Positions 31,401 through 39,077 of a stretch of DNA of 64,000 nt are shown in pieces; position 1 is the stretch's first letter, and each line of letters starts with the position of its first letter. The notes beneath the pieces were generated by a model that was given only the letters and a program-made list of their open reading frames with translations, made no database searches and was not told the DNA's origin. Position numbers and translations under genes: made by a program. This DNA is from Pontibaca salina (lineage in GTDB: Bacteria > Pseudomonadota > Alphaproteobacteria > Rhodobacterales > Rhodobacteraceae): contig NZ_JAEIJD010000004.1 of assembly GCF_016307205.1 (NCBI RefSeq), positions 124,001 to 188,000 of the forward strand, read 5' to 3'.

Positions 31401-31451
31401 CGCGGTCGGCTGGTTGATCTGGCTGCCATCTGCCCGATTGGTATAGGTCAT
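28416..31451 (-). CDS. mgdC: N-methylglutamate dehydrogenase alpha-like subunit
   Basis: Large subunit, 1011 residues, homologous to sarcosine oxidase alpha. Domains in order: a 2Fe-2S-ferredoxin-like N-terminal fold (about 40-130), FAD/NAD-binding Rossmann domain with LLVVGGGPSGLSAALTAGRA (about 197-220), a second nucleotide-binding region, then a GcvT-type tetrahydrofolate-binding domain in the C-terminal 400 residues (YGLMLREDGNAMDDGT, SFSGELAYEIAVP). The GcvT part should trap the formaldehyde-level carbon as methylene-THF. ATGA overlap with mgdB and GTGCATGA overlap with mgdD show tight coupling. Confidence 0.88.
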   Translation of the reverse strand: MTYTNRADGSQINQPTARAQTGAHSGKTQVNRLAGGQIDQQSSINFSFDGKQYQGHPGDTLASALLANNVRLMARSFKYHRPRGVLTSDSAEPNALVELRTGARQEPNTRATTAELFDGLVAKSQNRSPSLKYDFMAINDRFSNFLTAGFYYKTFMWPVSFWEKIYEPIIRKAAGLGSLSLEEDPDEYDKGFLHCDLLVVGGGPSGLSAALTAGRAGAQVILADEDYLFGGRLNGETFGIGEQSGQDWVAATVAELHSLPNVRCMSRTTVNGAYDHGIYSAVERVSDHLPVPPEGKPRQILWRIYSKRTLLCAGAIERPIAFENNDRPGIMLASAMRDYANRWAVTAAHKVAIFTNNDDGHRTAVDLIAKGVKVAAVIDTRADAPRIADCELLAGAQVIDTSGRLGLKFIKVRLADGSERSIECGALGVSGGWNPNVHMTCHQRGRPIWNEQISAFVPGEDSIPGMTVAGAANGDFSTAAALETGSAQAVAALGDLGIKTSKIDLPQAEDAPVNIQPFWHVRHGKGRAWLDQQNDVTVKDVKLAHQENYRSVEHLKRYTTLGMATDQGKTSNMGGLAIMAELTGQSIPETGTTIFRPPYSPVAMGTWGGRARGKDFHPVRETPSHKWALENGASFVEVGNWLRVQWFSQPGETHWRESVDREVRAVRASVGVCDVTTLGKIDIQGTDAAPFLNTVYANAFAKLAVGKTRYGLMLREDGNAMDDGTTARLSEHHFVMTTTTANAVEVYRHMEFVRQCLFPDMDVQLISTTEAWAQYAVAGPNSRKLLQKIVDPEFDLSNEGFEFMACREITVCGGLRARLFRISFSGELAYEIAVPTRYGDALFRRIMEAGKEFDVVAYGTEALGVMRIEKGHAAGNELNGTITALNLGMGRMVSKKKDSIGSTMSEREGMNLPDALNMVGFKPVNSADKVTAGGHLMTKGTPVDAEHDQGYVTSACYSPILNSSIGLGFLKDGANRMGEIVSLVSPVTNLNVDVEVVNPQFVDPEGVRVRA

Positions 31452-31735
31452 TTGCTGCGCCCCCGTGCGCGGGCCACATCACTGGCCATCTCGACATTGG
31501 TGATTTCGTGGGTAAACGTGTTGCGCGTCACCACCAGCCAGCTGCGATCGCCGGCTTCGTGGAACCACAGTTCACGGTTTTCACCACCGGTGTCGTTTCG
31601 CAAATAGGTGTAATCGCTGAACTGCTCCAATGCGTCTTCGGCCTGCCAATCAGGGCGGTCGATCAGTGACGCAGAGCCCAGAAAGGTGAATTCCTGCGCG
31701 TCGCGCGGTCCAAGAAGCGGGTGATTGATAATCAT
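31448..31735 (-). CDS. mgdB: N-methylglutamate dehydrogenase delta-like subunit
   Basis: Small SoxD-type subunit, 95 residues. The start at 31735 (MIINHPLLGPRDAQEFTFLG) aligns with the family N-terminus; AATGCAGGC-like upstream context and only 13 bases to mgdA fit an operon. Oddity: classical SoxD begins with a CPxCG zinc-binding pair before GxRDxxEF; here it is NHPLLGPRDAQEF with no cysteines, so the zinc site is missing. That may be a mark of N-methylglutamate dehydrogenases as opposed to sarcosine oxidases, but I cannot verify this without alignment. Confidence 0.85.
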   Translation of the reverse strand: MIINHPLLGPRDAQEFTFLGSASLIDRPDWQAEDALEQFSDYTYLRNDTGGENRELWFHEAGDRSWLVVTRNTFTHEITNVEMASDVARARGRSK

Positions 31736-31748
31736 CTCTGGCTGCTCC

Positions 31749-32999
31749 TCAATGCAGGCTGGGCGATGGGCCCATGCCTTTTTCGTCGATGACATAACCG
31801 CGACGGAAGCGGTCGAAACGATAGGCGGCGGCGTATTTGTGCGGCGTGTCGGTGGCCAGCAGATGCGCATAGCACATGCCCGAGGCCGGCGTTGCTTTGA
31901 ACCCGCCGTAACACCAGCCGCCGTTGAAGTAGAGCCCGCCGATTTCGGTTTTGTCGATAATGGGCGAGCCGTCCATGCTCATATCCATCACGCCGCCCCA
32001 CATGCGCAGCATGCGGGCGCGCCCCAGAGCCGGAATCAGGGCCATGCCGCTTTCGCAGACATCCTCGACCGTGGGCAGGTTGCCGCGCTGCGCGTACGAG
32101 TTGTAGCCGTCCGGGTCGCCGCCAAAGACCAGCCCGCCCTTGTCGGATTGGCTGCAATAGAAGTGTCCGGCACCAAAGGTGATCACCCCCGGCATGATTG
32201 GCTTCAGCCCTTCGGTGACAAAGGCCTGCATGACCGTGGTCTCGATGGGCAGGCGTATCCCGGCGTGGGACATCACGCGCGGAGACGAGCCGGCGACACA
32301 ACTTGCAACCTTGTTTGCACCGATGTAGCCGCGCGAGGTTTCGACCCCCTTGCAAACTCCGTTCTCGATGCGGAAGCCGGTGACTTCGCAGTTCTGGATC
32401 AGATCGACACCAAGGCGATCCGCGGCGCGGGCGTAACCCCAGGCCACCGCGTCATGGCGCACCGTGCCGCCGCGTCGCTGCGCCAACCCGCCTTTGATCG
32501 GGAAGCGGGCGTCGTTGAAATTCAAGAAAGGATATTCCTTCTTGATCTGCTCGACGCTCAGCAGTTCTGCATCGGCTCCGTTCAGGATCATCGCATTGCC
32601 GCGCCGGGTAAAGGCGTCGCGCTGCGGGTCGGTATGGATCAAGTTCAGAATGCCGCGTTGGCTGACCATCGCGTTATAGTTCAGTTCTTGCTCCAGCCCT
32701 TCCCAGAGCTTCATCGAATATTCGTAGAACGGCTCGTTACCATCCAGCAGATAGTTCGAGCGGATAATGGTGGTGTTGCGGCCCACATTGCCGCCGCCCA
32801 GCCAGCCCTTTTCCAGCACGGCGATTCGCTTCTTGCCGAACTCCTTGGCCAGATAATAGGCTGTCGCCAGCCCGTGCCCACCACCACCGATGATGATGTA
32901 ATCGTAAGCCGATTGTGGTTCAGGGTCACGCCAGGCTGGCTTCCAACCCTTGTGACCCGTCAGTGCTTCTTTGATGACCCGAAAACCGGAATAGCCCAT
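31749..32999 (-). CDS. mgdA: N-methylglutamate dehydrogenase beta-like subunit
   Basis: SoxB-type FAD flavoprotein, 416 residues, carrying the amine-oxidising site. Motifs: YIIIGGGGHGLATAYYLAKE for FAD, GGNVGRNTTIIRSNY, and GGTVRHDAVAWGYARAAD, whose histidine (about residue 182) is where sarcosine oxidases attach FMN covalently. I prefer the ATG at 32999 because GAGG lies 6 bases upstream; an in-frame ATG at 33011 has no ribosome-binding site. It is the first gene of mgdABCD. Adjacent mgsABC-gmaS favours N-methylglutamate over sarcosine as substrate. Confidence 0.87.
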   Translation of the reverse strand: MGYSGFRVIKEALTGHKGWKPAWRDPEPQSAYDYIIIGGGGHGLATAYYLAKEFGKKRIAVLEKGWLGGGNVGRNTTIIRSNYLLDGNEPFYEYSMKLWEGLEQELNYNAMVSQRGILNLIHTDPQRDAFTRRGNAMILNGADAELLSVEQIKKEYPFLNFNDARFPIKGGLAQRRGGTVRHDAVAWGYARAADRLGVDLIQNCEVTGFRIENGVCKGVETSRGYIGANKVASCVAGSSPRVMSHAGIRLPIETTVMQAFVTEGLKPIMPGVITFGAGHFYCSQSDKGGLVFGGDPDGYNSYAQRGNLPTVEDVCESGMALIPALGRARMLRMWGGVMDMSMDGSPIIDKTEIGGLYFNGGWCYGGFKATPASGMCYAHLLATDTPHKYAAAYRFDRFRRGYVIDEKGMGPSPSLH

Positions 33000-33057
33000 G
33001 GATGACCTCATTCATTTGCGACACGACAATGCGCAATTTCAATGAGGAGTTAACCTT

Positions 33058-33090
33058 CGGATCGGACAATCACCTTACCGGATCCGACAA
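33058..33090. promoter_or_regulatory. Direct repeat CGGATCSGACAA upstream of mgdA
   Basis: CGGATCGGACAA at 33058-33069 and CGGATCCGACAA at 33079-33090 differ by one base and start 21 bases apart, i.e. two helical turns. They lie about 60-90 bases upstream of the mgdA start, between it and the end of the LysR-type gene. They are a likely operator or activator site. Confidence 0.5.
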
Positions 33091-33110
33091 GGCGGCACTT
33101 TTTTCTCGAA

Positions 33111-34037
33111 TTAGGGACCGGGCCTCGACGCGGCAGCGCTGACTTCGAGCAGCCAATTCTCGACGACACGGCACTCATCGAAATGATCGGCCTTGCGAGG
33201 ACGTAGGAGATAATAGCCCTGTTCGGTGCGCACCTGCCGCTCCTCCAGAGGGCGCACCAGCCTGCCGTCTTCTAGGTGTCGGTCTACCAGGTGGCCCCAC
33301 CCCAGCGCGACGCCCAGACCGTCGACAGCCGCTTGCACAGCCAGCGGATAGGTGTTGAACAGTGCTCCCTGGTCAATATTCGCGCTTGAAGCGCCGATAC
33401 GGGACAGCCAAGTGTTCCAGTTCATCCATTCGCTGCGGGTCGATGCCACCTCGATCAGGTCCTGTTTTGGCAGGTCCGCCAGATTCTGCACGCCGGGGTG
33501 CGCCGCCATATATTCGGGCGTGCAGACCGGAAAAATGGTTTCCCCAAAAAGCAGACGGGATTCATGGCCGGGCCAATCGCTGCTGCCGCGCAAGATCGCC
33601 AGATCGACGGAATCAGCGAGACACTCGGCATCGTTGTCCGAAGCGACAAGCATGATCTTGATATGTTTATTGGCCCGAGTGAATGCCTGCAGGCGCGGCA
33701 TCAGCCACAGCGCGGCAACTGAATTGGTCGCGGCCAGCGTCACCGTCCGGACCTGATCTTCGGCCACAATCCGGCGCGAGGCATCGCGTAATCCCTGCAG
33801 GGCGGGCTTGATCTCGCCCAGAAACCGCTGCCCTTGCGGGGTCAGGTGGATCGAGCGGTGCCCGCGTATGAATAGCGGCACGTTATAGTGGTGTTCAAGC
33901 AATCGGACCTTTCGGCTGATGGCGGTCTCACTGATGTTGAGTTTGCGGGAGGCTCCGACAAAACTCTGATCTTCTGCCGCAGCCTCGAAGGCCAGCAGAT
34001 AGTCCAGTGGCGGCAACGATGGGTTGCCCTTTCTCAT
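33111..34037 (-). CDS. LysR-family transcription regulator (GcvA-like)
   Basis: LysR-type regulator, 308 residues from the chosen start. The N-terminal winged helix (LPPLDYLLAFEAAAEDQSFVG.., SRKLNISETAISRKVRLLEH) is followed by a substrate-binding domain of the GcvA type (VTLAATNSVAALWLMPRL, LGVALGWGHLVDRHLEDGRL). The ATG at 34037 (MRKGNPSLPPLDYL) fits the family's usual N-terminus; an in-frame ATG at 34106 would add 23 residues. It is divergent from tdm and directly upstream of mgdABCD on the same strand, so it may control both. The inducer is unknown. Confidence 0.9.
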   Translation of the reverse strand: MRKGNPSLPPLDYLLAFEAAAEDQSFVGASRKLNISETAISRKVRLLEHHYNVPLFIRGHRSIHLTPQGQRFLGEIKPALQGLRDASRRIVAEDQVRTVTLAATNSVAALWLMPRLQAFTRANKHIKIMLVASDNDAECLADSVDLAILRGSSDWPGHESRLLFGETIFPVCTPEYMAAHPGVQNLADLPKQDLIEVASTRSEWMNWNTWLSRIGASSANIDQGALFNTYPLAVQAAVDGLGVALGWGHLVDRHLEDGRLVRPLEERQVRTEQGYYLLRPRKADHFDECRVVENWLLEVSAAASRPGP

Positions 34038-34201
34038 TCGTTCAGACCGTCCATGACCGGATTTCCACTCCGTGATTCGTTTGCTGCTATACAGCATGTT
34101 TGCCAAACCATGGCGAGCGACCTCTTGGCTCTAATTAACGCGGGCATAGAGTATCAAAAAAACATTCAGAGAAAAGCAACTTACTTGCCATAGTGGGGCC
34201 A

Positions 34202-34259
34202 GTCCGAAAATTGATTCGGACGAAGCAACCATATGCGTCGACCAGCGCTCTGACTGGTC
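34202..34259. promoter_or_regulatory. Two dyads in the LysR-tdm intergenic region
   Basis: GTCCGAA-AATTGA-TTCGGAC (34202-34221, perfect 7-bp arms) and GACCAG-CGCTCTGA-CTGGTC (34240-34259, perfect 6-bp arms) have centres 38 bases apart, 40-100 bases upstream of tdm. They are candidate binding sites for the divergent LysR protein or the GntR protein. Confidence 0.5.
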
Positions 34260-34298
34260 TTCGAAGTCACCTATGACCCTATCAAGGGGGACGCCGCC

Positions 34299-36677
34299 AT
34301 GAATACCATGAATACCAACGTAATCTTCCAAAACCCCTATGAACGGGCCGGCGTGGTGACGCCGGGATTGCCGATCCTGCCTCATGGGGTTGAGCGGCAT
34401 CCGATCCCGGGTGGGGGCAGCCGCGCAGTTCAGATTTTCCAAGGTGACGAAATCACCGTGCAGGACCGGGAAGGCCTGCAACCGGTTGAGCTCGTGTTTT
34501 TTGCGCCCGACGGAACCTCGGATGCGGCAATGATCGGGGCCAGCGGTGGACGCGACCCCGAAGGGCTGAAAGCCGCGCTGCTCAGCGATAAATCCGGAGC
34601 CAAGGTGCTGCGGGCGCTGGACGCTGCCGGTTTCGACATCGGTCGCGCCGATGGAACACGGATTTTCAGCGATGGTTCACGCGCCGGTGAGGTCGAGAAA
34701 TTCACTGCCACCAGCGACGGCTTGCTGATCGTCTGCGCGCCCGGTGTCGCGACGAGCCCGCATGAGCAGTGGATACCGACCGAAATCGCGCTGTATATCA
34801 GCCGCGCCAATCCGGGAGATGAAAAAGGCAAGCTGTTGCCGCCCGAGCCATTGGCCGACCCGCTTGTCGATATCAATATTCTGCCCGGCGAAGCAAAGGC
34901 TTATGAGGTTCGCAAGGGCCAGTATATCCAAGTGCTTGACGTGCAGGGGCGCGAATGTTCGGATTTCCAGGCGTTTTCGATGCGCGCGCTGGACAAGGGA
35001 CTTGAGCGCGAGATCGACCCGACCACGACTCGGGCCTTGATGGGCTCGCTCTATCCCAATCCGGGTCTGCATTCGCGCTACTGCTCTTCGGATCAGGAGC
35101 GTTTGGTCGAGATCGTGCAGGACACGGTCGGGCGGCATGACACATTCGGGCTGGCTTGTACCGCGCGCTATTACGAGGAGCTCGGCTATCCGGGACACCT
35201 CAACTGCTCGGACAATATCAATGTCGAGTTGGGTCAGTATGGCGTACGTCCGCGCGGCGGCTGGCCAGCGATCAACTTCTTCTTCAACACAATGCTGGAC
35301 GATACCCACTCGATCACCATGGACGACCCCTATTCGCGTCCTGGCGATTATGTGTTGTTGCGTGCAATGACAGATCTGGTCTGTATCTCGACAGCCTGTC
35401 CCTGCGACATCGACCCGGCCAATGGCTGGAACCCCACGGACATTCAGGTCCGGACCTATGAAAAAACCAACGAATTCAGCCGTTCGATCGGCTGGCGGAA
35501 ATTTCCGGAGGCGGATATGGAAGAAACGAAAAAGACCGGTTTCCACGAGTGCTTTGCAAAGCACACGCGGGACTTCGTCGAATATCAGGGTTTTTGGCTG
35601 CCCAACCAGATGAGCAACCACGGTGCGATCGCCGAATACTGGGCTGCGCGCGAAAAAGCCGTGATCATGGATCTGTCGCCGCTGCGTAAATACGAGGTCA
35701 CCGGACCAGACGCAGAAAAGCTGATGCAGCTTTGCGTGACGCGTAACATGAAGAAGCTGCCAGTCGGTGGCGTCGTCTACACTGCGATGTGCTATGAGCA
35801 TGGTGGCATGATCGACGACGGCACAGTCTACCGTCTGGGCGAAACCAACTTCCGCTGGATCGGCGGCAACGACCAGTCCGGGCTGTGGCTGCGCAAGCAA
35901 GCGGTTGAGCGGAATCTGAATGTCTGGGTGCGCAACTCGACCGACCACCACTGTAACGTTGCGGTGCAAGGTCCGCTGTCGCGCGAGATCCTGAAGCAGG
36001 TGATCTGGACCCCGCCAGAGAACTCGACCCTCGAAGAGCTGGACTGGTTCCGTCTGACCATCGGTCGTATTGGCGATTATCACGGACCTGCCGTTGTGGT
36101 CAGCCGGACCGGTTACTCGGGCGAACTGGGTTATGAGGTGTTCTGCCACCCCAAGGATGCCGAAGAAGTATTCGAAGCAATCTGGAAGGTCGGTGAGCCG
36201 ATGGGCATGATCCCGCTGGGGCTGGCCGCACTGGACCTGCTGCGCATCGAAGCCGGGCTGATCTTTGCCGGTTCCGAATTCGACGACCAAACCGACCCGA
36301 TGGAAGCCGGAATTGGCTTTACGGTGCCGCTGAAGTCGAAAACGGATGATTTCATCGGGCGCGAGGCTCTGGAGCGCCGGAAAGCGCACCCTCAGCGCAA
36401 GATGGTCGGTCTGGATCTGGAAGGCGGCATTGTGCCGGTGCCGGGCAACTGCGTCCATATCGGCAAGCCGCAAATCGGCGAAATCACCTCGGCGATGAAA
36501 TCGCCAATCCTTGGCAAGGTCATCGCGCTGGCGCGGATGGATCTCGCTCATGCCGAATATGGCACTGAGGTCGAGATCGGTCAGTTGGATGGCGATCAGA
36601 AGCGCCTGAAGGCCACGATTGTTCCCTATCCGCACTTCGACCCCAAGAAAGAGCGGGTCAAGGGCAACTACAGCTAA
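34299..36677 (+). CDS. tdm: Trimethylamine N-oxide demethylase
   Basis: Predicted to split TMAO into dimethylamine and formaldehyde. It has 792 residues and two parts: an N-terminal DUF1989 domain (about 195-390) and a C-terminal GcvT-type tetrahydrofolate-binding domain (about 420-785, RTGYSGELGYEVF, LGLAALDLLRIEAGLIF). Cysteines expected to hold the catalytic metal are present: Cys220 in GREC, and Cys367/Cys369 in STACPCD. This DUF1989-GcvT fusion is the architecture of characterised Tdm (Methylocella, Ruegeria). AAGGGGGAC precedes the ATG. Context with tmm, tmo, gmaS and mgs supports the call. It has its own terminator. Confidence 0.92.
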   Translation: MNTMNTNVIFQNPYERAGVVTPGLPILPHGVERHPIPGGGSRAVQIFQGDEITVQDREGLQPVELVFFAPDGTSDAAMIGASGGRDPEGLKAALLSDKSGAKVLRALDAAGFDIGRADGTRIFSDGSRAGEVEKFTATSDGLLIVCAPGVATSPHEQWIPTEIALYISRANPGDEKGKLLPPEPLADPLVDINILPGEAKAYEVRKGQYIQVLDVQGRECSDFQAFSMRALDKGLEREIDPTTTRALMGSLYPNPGLHSRYCSSDQERLVEIVQDTVGRHDTFGLACTARYYEELGYPGHLNCSDNINVELGQYGVRPRGGWPAINFFFNTMLDDTHSITMDDPYSRPGDYVLLRAMTDLVCISTACPCDIDPANGWNPTDIQVRTYEKTNEFSRSIGWRKFPEADMEETKKTGFHECFAKHTRDFVEYQGFWLPNQMSNHGAIAEYWAAREKAVIMDLSPLRKYEVTGPDAEKLMQLCVTRNMKKLPVGGVVYTAMCYEHGGMIDDGTVYRLGETNFRWIGGNDQSGLWLRKQAVERNLNVWVRNSTDHHCNVAVQGPLSREILKQVIWTPPENSTLEELDWFRLTIGRIGDYHGPAVVVSRTGYSGELGYEVFCHPKDAEEVFEAIWKVGEPMGMIPLGLAALDLLRIEAGLIFAGSEFDDQTDPMEAGIGFTVPLKSKTDDFIGREALERRKAHPQRKMVGLDLEGGIVPVPGNCVHIGKPQIGEITSAMKSPILGKVIALARMDLAHAEYGTEVEIGQLDGDQKRLKATIVPYPHFDPKKERVKGNYS

Positions 36678-36701
36678 GCCTGACAGCGGTTGAAAAAATG
36701 A

Positions 36702-36731
36702 AAAGCCCCGGAACAGTTTCCGGGGCTTTCT
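36702..36731 (+). terminator. Rho-independent terminator after tdm
   Basis: An 11-bp stem AAAGCCCCGGA / TCCGGGGCTTT with an AACAGT loop and a short TTTCTC tail lies 24 bases after the tdm stop. Confidence 0.9.
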
Positions 36732-36745
36732 CATGTGCGAGCCAG

Positions 36746-36755
36746 AAATGAACGG
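36746..36755 (-). promoter_or_regulatory. Single TorR-box-like decamer upstream of GntR gene
   Basis: On the minus strand CCGTTCATTT matches 8 of 10 positions of the E. coli tor box CTGTTCATAT. It is isolated, about 200 bases before the GntR start, so support is weak. Confidence 0.25.
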
Positions 36756-36794
36756 ACATGCCTATTAAATATTCGCGGATGTTGTTCTGCCTTG

Positions 36795-36808
36795 TTTGTC
36801 CGGACCGG
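36795..36808. promoter_or_regulatory. Possible GntR operator TTTGTCCGGACCGG
   Basis: A near-palindrome with GTC-CG-GAC core, similar in form to FadR-subfamily operators, about 145 bases upstream of the GntR gene. The 9-mer TTTGTCCGG recurs in the XRE/GlxA intergenic region. Autoregulation is inference. Confidence 0.4.
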
Positions 36809-36951
36809 CACTGGCCAAAATTGACCCGTCGCTGGTTTTGAGTTTTCCTGAGTTTAGTTGCTGGACCAAATTTGCCAATTGCTGCTATCTTGCCGTGTCC
36901 GTCAGGATTATTGGGCATCAGTTAGGACGTAACCTCTCTTAAGGCAGTTAA

Positions 36952-37683
36952 ATGAGTACCGACAATCAGGAAATAACCTCGCAGATCATCGCGACTCACT
37001 CTGTCGGTGCGACGGTACAGGTGGTCTTGGATCGTCTGTTCGCCCAGATAAAAAATGAGGAATATCCGGTGGATACCCGCCTTCCGTCCGAGCGAGCACT
37101 CGCTTCGGAGCTTGGTGTGGCGCGCAACACCGTGCGTGAGGCGCTGGACATTCTTGAGGCTCGCAACGTGATCAGACGGCGCCCCGGCAGCGGCAGTTTC
37201 GTCACCTATCGATCGGAAACGCCTCCAGCCGAGCGGGTCGACAAGTCCATCGCTTTTGAGACCAGCCCCTTAGACCATCTTGTCGTGCGCGGAATTCTGG
37301 AGCCCGAAATGGTGCGACTGGCGGTTATCAACATGACGCCGCGCGAGATCAGGGAACTGGAGCAGCTGATGTCCGAGATCGAGCATGTCCGCACCGACGT
37401 GACAGCGTTTGTGAAATGCGAGGAGAATATCTATCGCAAGATCGCAGCCGGTACCCGCAACCCGCTATTAGCGTCATGCTATGATTTGGCGATCGAGGCT
37501 TGCCGGGTCAGTTTTCGCACGACCTTGCTGCGACGGCATCTGACGCCCAAGCGGATTCTGGAATACCAGCAGCGGTATAATACCCTGTTCAACGCCATTG
37601 CATCACGTGATGTCGAGCGCGCTGTCGAACTCATCAAGCTGCATCTGATTGAAGAGCAAAAACTGCTCTTGCAGGACTTTTAA
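36952..37683 (+). CDS. GntR-family regulator, FCD (FadR-type) subfamily
   Basis: Transcription regulator, 243 residues. The winged helix (about 20-85: VQVVLDRLFAQIKNEEYPVD, LPSERALASELGVARNTVRE, RRRPGSGSFV) is followed by an all-helical FCD ligand domain (about 105-235) with the histidine/aspartate-type helices seen in FadR relatives. It sits between tdm and tmm on the tdm strand, after the tdm terminator, with a 274-base upstream region. It most likely responds to a carboxylated metabolite; target promoters may include gmaS and tmm, which share TGGTAT-type sites. Confidence 0.9.
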   Translation: MSTDNQEITSQIIATHSVGATVQVVLDRLFAQIKNEEYPVDTRLPSERALASELGVARNTVREALDILEARNVIRRRPGSGSFVTYRSETPPAERVDKSIAFETSPLDHLVVRGILEPEMVRLAVINMTPREIRELEQLMSEIEHVRTDVTAFVKCEENIYRKIAAGTRNPLLASCYDLAIEACRVSFRTTLLRRHLTPKRILEYQQRYNTLFNAIASRDVERAVELIKLHLIEEQKLLLQDF

Positions 37684-37705
37684 CGCTTCATATCTGCGAT
37701 CGCGA

Positions 37706-39007
37706 TCAGGGCGTCGCCCATTGCTCACGCTGAATCATCTTGGTCCGATCCGTGGGGATGCGCTGATGCCACAGCTGCCCTAGGTCTCTCATTTCCTTTT
37801 TGAGCAGGTCGCCGTGACGTGTCAGCCAATCTGGTATGGAGCCAAAGTCGACAATCCTGGCCTTGCCGTTCTGGATAGTGACGATGGGCCAGTCGCCGAT
37901 CAAAGCGTTATCGATGCCGAACATATCCTGCCCCCACCAGTGCGCAGGGCCAAAGGCATGGGTCACATGCCCCAGTTGTTTCATCGCAGCCAGCACCGAT
38001 TCGGGTCTGATACTGTTGCACTTTTCGACAGCGCCGTGCCAGATGTCCAGAATCGCCGCATATTCCCAGCTTACTGCGCTCCAAGTGTCGGGAAACCGGC
38101 GGTTATACTGTTCGAAAAAAACATGGGGCTGGTTGAAAAAGAAGGCCTTTTCCCGCAGCAGCGGATCATCGAAATCCGGAAACTGGAACACCACACCTTC
38201 CATAAATTCAGCAGATGTGCGGGCGACCAGATGTTCGTATTGATCCAGAGTGCATGAGATAATTTGCCCCTTGAACCCCTGCGCATGGGCATATTCCGTC
38301 ATGGCGTGAACCATTGGCGTGCGGCTGGTGCACCAGCACAGGATATCGGGGTCAGTGTCCAGCATTGCCTGCACGATCCCTGCCGCATCGGTGCTGTCGG
38401 CATCGTACTGAATCTGCTTGATCAATGGCATGTTTTCGGCGGCAAACGCAGCACGATAAGTCGCAAGCGAGGGTATGCCCAGAGCATCTTTCTGGCTGCA
38501 CAGCGCGACTTTTTTCAACTCTGAGCGATTTGCAGCCAACCATTCGACGCCGGTGACATTGTAGACCGGATGCAATTCGCTGGGGGCGATCAGATAGGGG
38601 CTGTCGGGTGACAGGTCGCTGGGCAGGAGAGTCGAGGTCAAGATCCGCCGTTCGCCCAGATAGTCGCGCAGCGGCGTATAGGTATCTCCCCCCAGCATCA
38701 TCAACAGTTTGATGTCGTGCTTTTCGACCAGCTCATGGGCACCGTCAATTGCGCGCTGCTCGCTATAGCCGCAATCATATTCTTTGATTTCAATGGGGTA
38801 ACGCCGCCCACCGATCATCAGGCCGCCATTGCGATTCAGCCAGTCGACCCAGATCTGACAGCCGTTCAACCCCGGCAGGCCCCAAGACTGTACTGGACCG
38901 CTCAGCGGGGCCAGAAAGCCGATGTTTATTGCCTCGTTCATCCCAACCGAGAGGCGAGGGAAGGCCGTTGAGACGGCTAGCTTATGTGCAAAACTGGAAA
39001 GGGTCAT
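37706..39007 (-). CDS. Substrate-binding-type protein lacking a clear signal peptide
   Basis: Periplasmic-binding-protein type I fold (LivK/AmiC/UrtA superfamily), 433 residues. Core motifs: INIGFLAPLSGPVQSWGLPG, NGCQIWVDWLNRNGG and LLMMLGGDTYTPLRDYL. Unlike exported binding proteins it shows no hydrophobic signal sequence: the first 22 residues (MTLSSFAHKLAVSTAFPRLS..) are only mildly amphipathic, and an alternative ATG at 38941 (MNEAINIGFL) would begin right at the first strand. It may be a cytoplasmic ligand sensor like AmiC. It is divergent from tmm (150 bases) and convergent with the GntR gene. No ANTAR partner or transporter genes follow it directly. Confidence 0.8.
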   Translation of the reverse strand: MTLSSFAHKLAVSTAFPRLSVGMNEAINIGFLAPLSGPVQSWGLPGLNGCQIWVDWLNRNGGLMIGGRRYPIEIKEYDCGYSEQRAIDGAHELVEKHDIKLLMMLGGDTYTPLRDYLGERRILTSTLLPSDLSPDSPYLIAPSELHPVYNVTGVEWLAANRSELKKVALCSQKDALGIPSLATYRAAFAAENMPLIKQIQYDADSTDAAGIVQAMLDTDPDILCWCTSRTPMVHAMTEYAHAQGFKGQIISCTLDQYEHLVARTSAEFMEGVVFQFPDFDDPLLREKAFFFNQPHVFFEQYNRRFPDTWSAVSWEYAAILDIWHGAVEKCNSIRPESVLAAMKQLGHVTHAFGPAHWWGQDMFGIDNALIGDWPIVTIQNGKARIVDFGSIPDWLTRHGDLLKKEMRDLGQLWHQRIPTDRTKMIQREQWATP

Positions 39008-39077
39008 CGTTCCTAAGTACCACCGCTTGCCCGGATGTTCACCCGCTTTCTGCCCGTTTGGATAAATGTTGACACTT

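Noticed and set aside
27857-32999. Annotation of the four-subunit enzyme as heterotetrameric sarcosine oxidase (soxBDAG)
   Set aside because: By sequence this is possible, but mgsABC and gmaS lie directly beside it and the delta-like subunit lacks the zinc cysteines, so N-methylglutamate dehydrogenase fits better. Sarcosine oxidase is kept as the alternative.
39036-39073. TGTTCAC and TGTTGAC sequences upstream of tmm as TorR boxes
   Set aside because: Only 6 of 10 positions match, the two differ, and the 31-base spacing is not helical. Too weak to report as sites.
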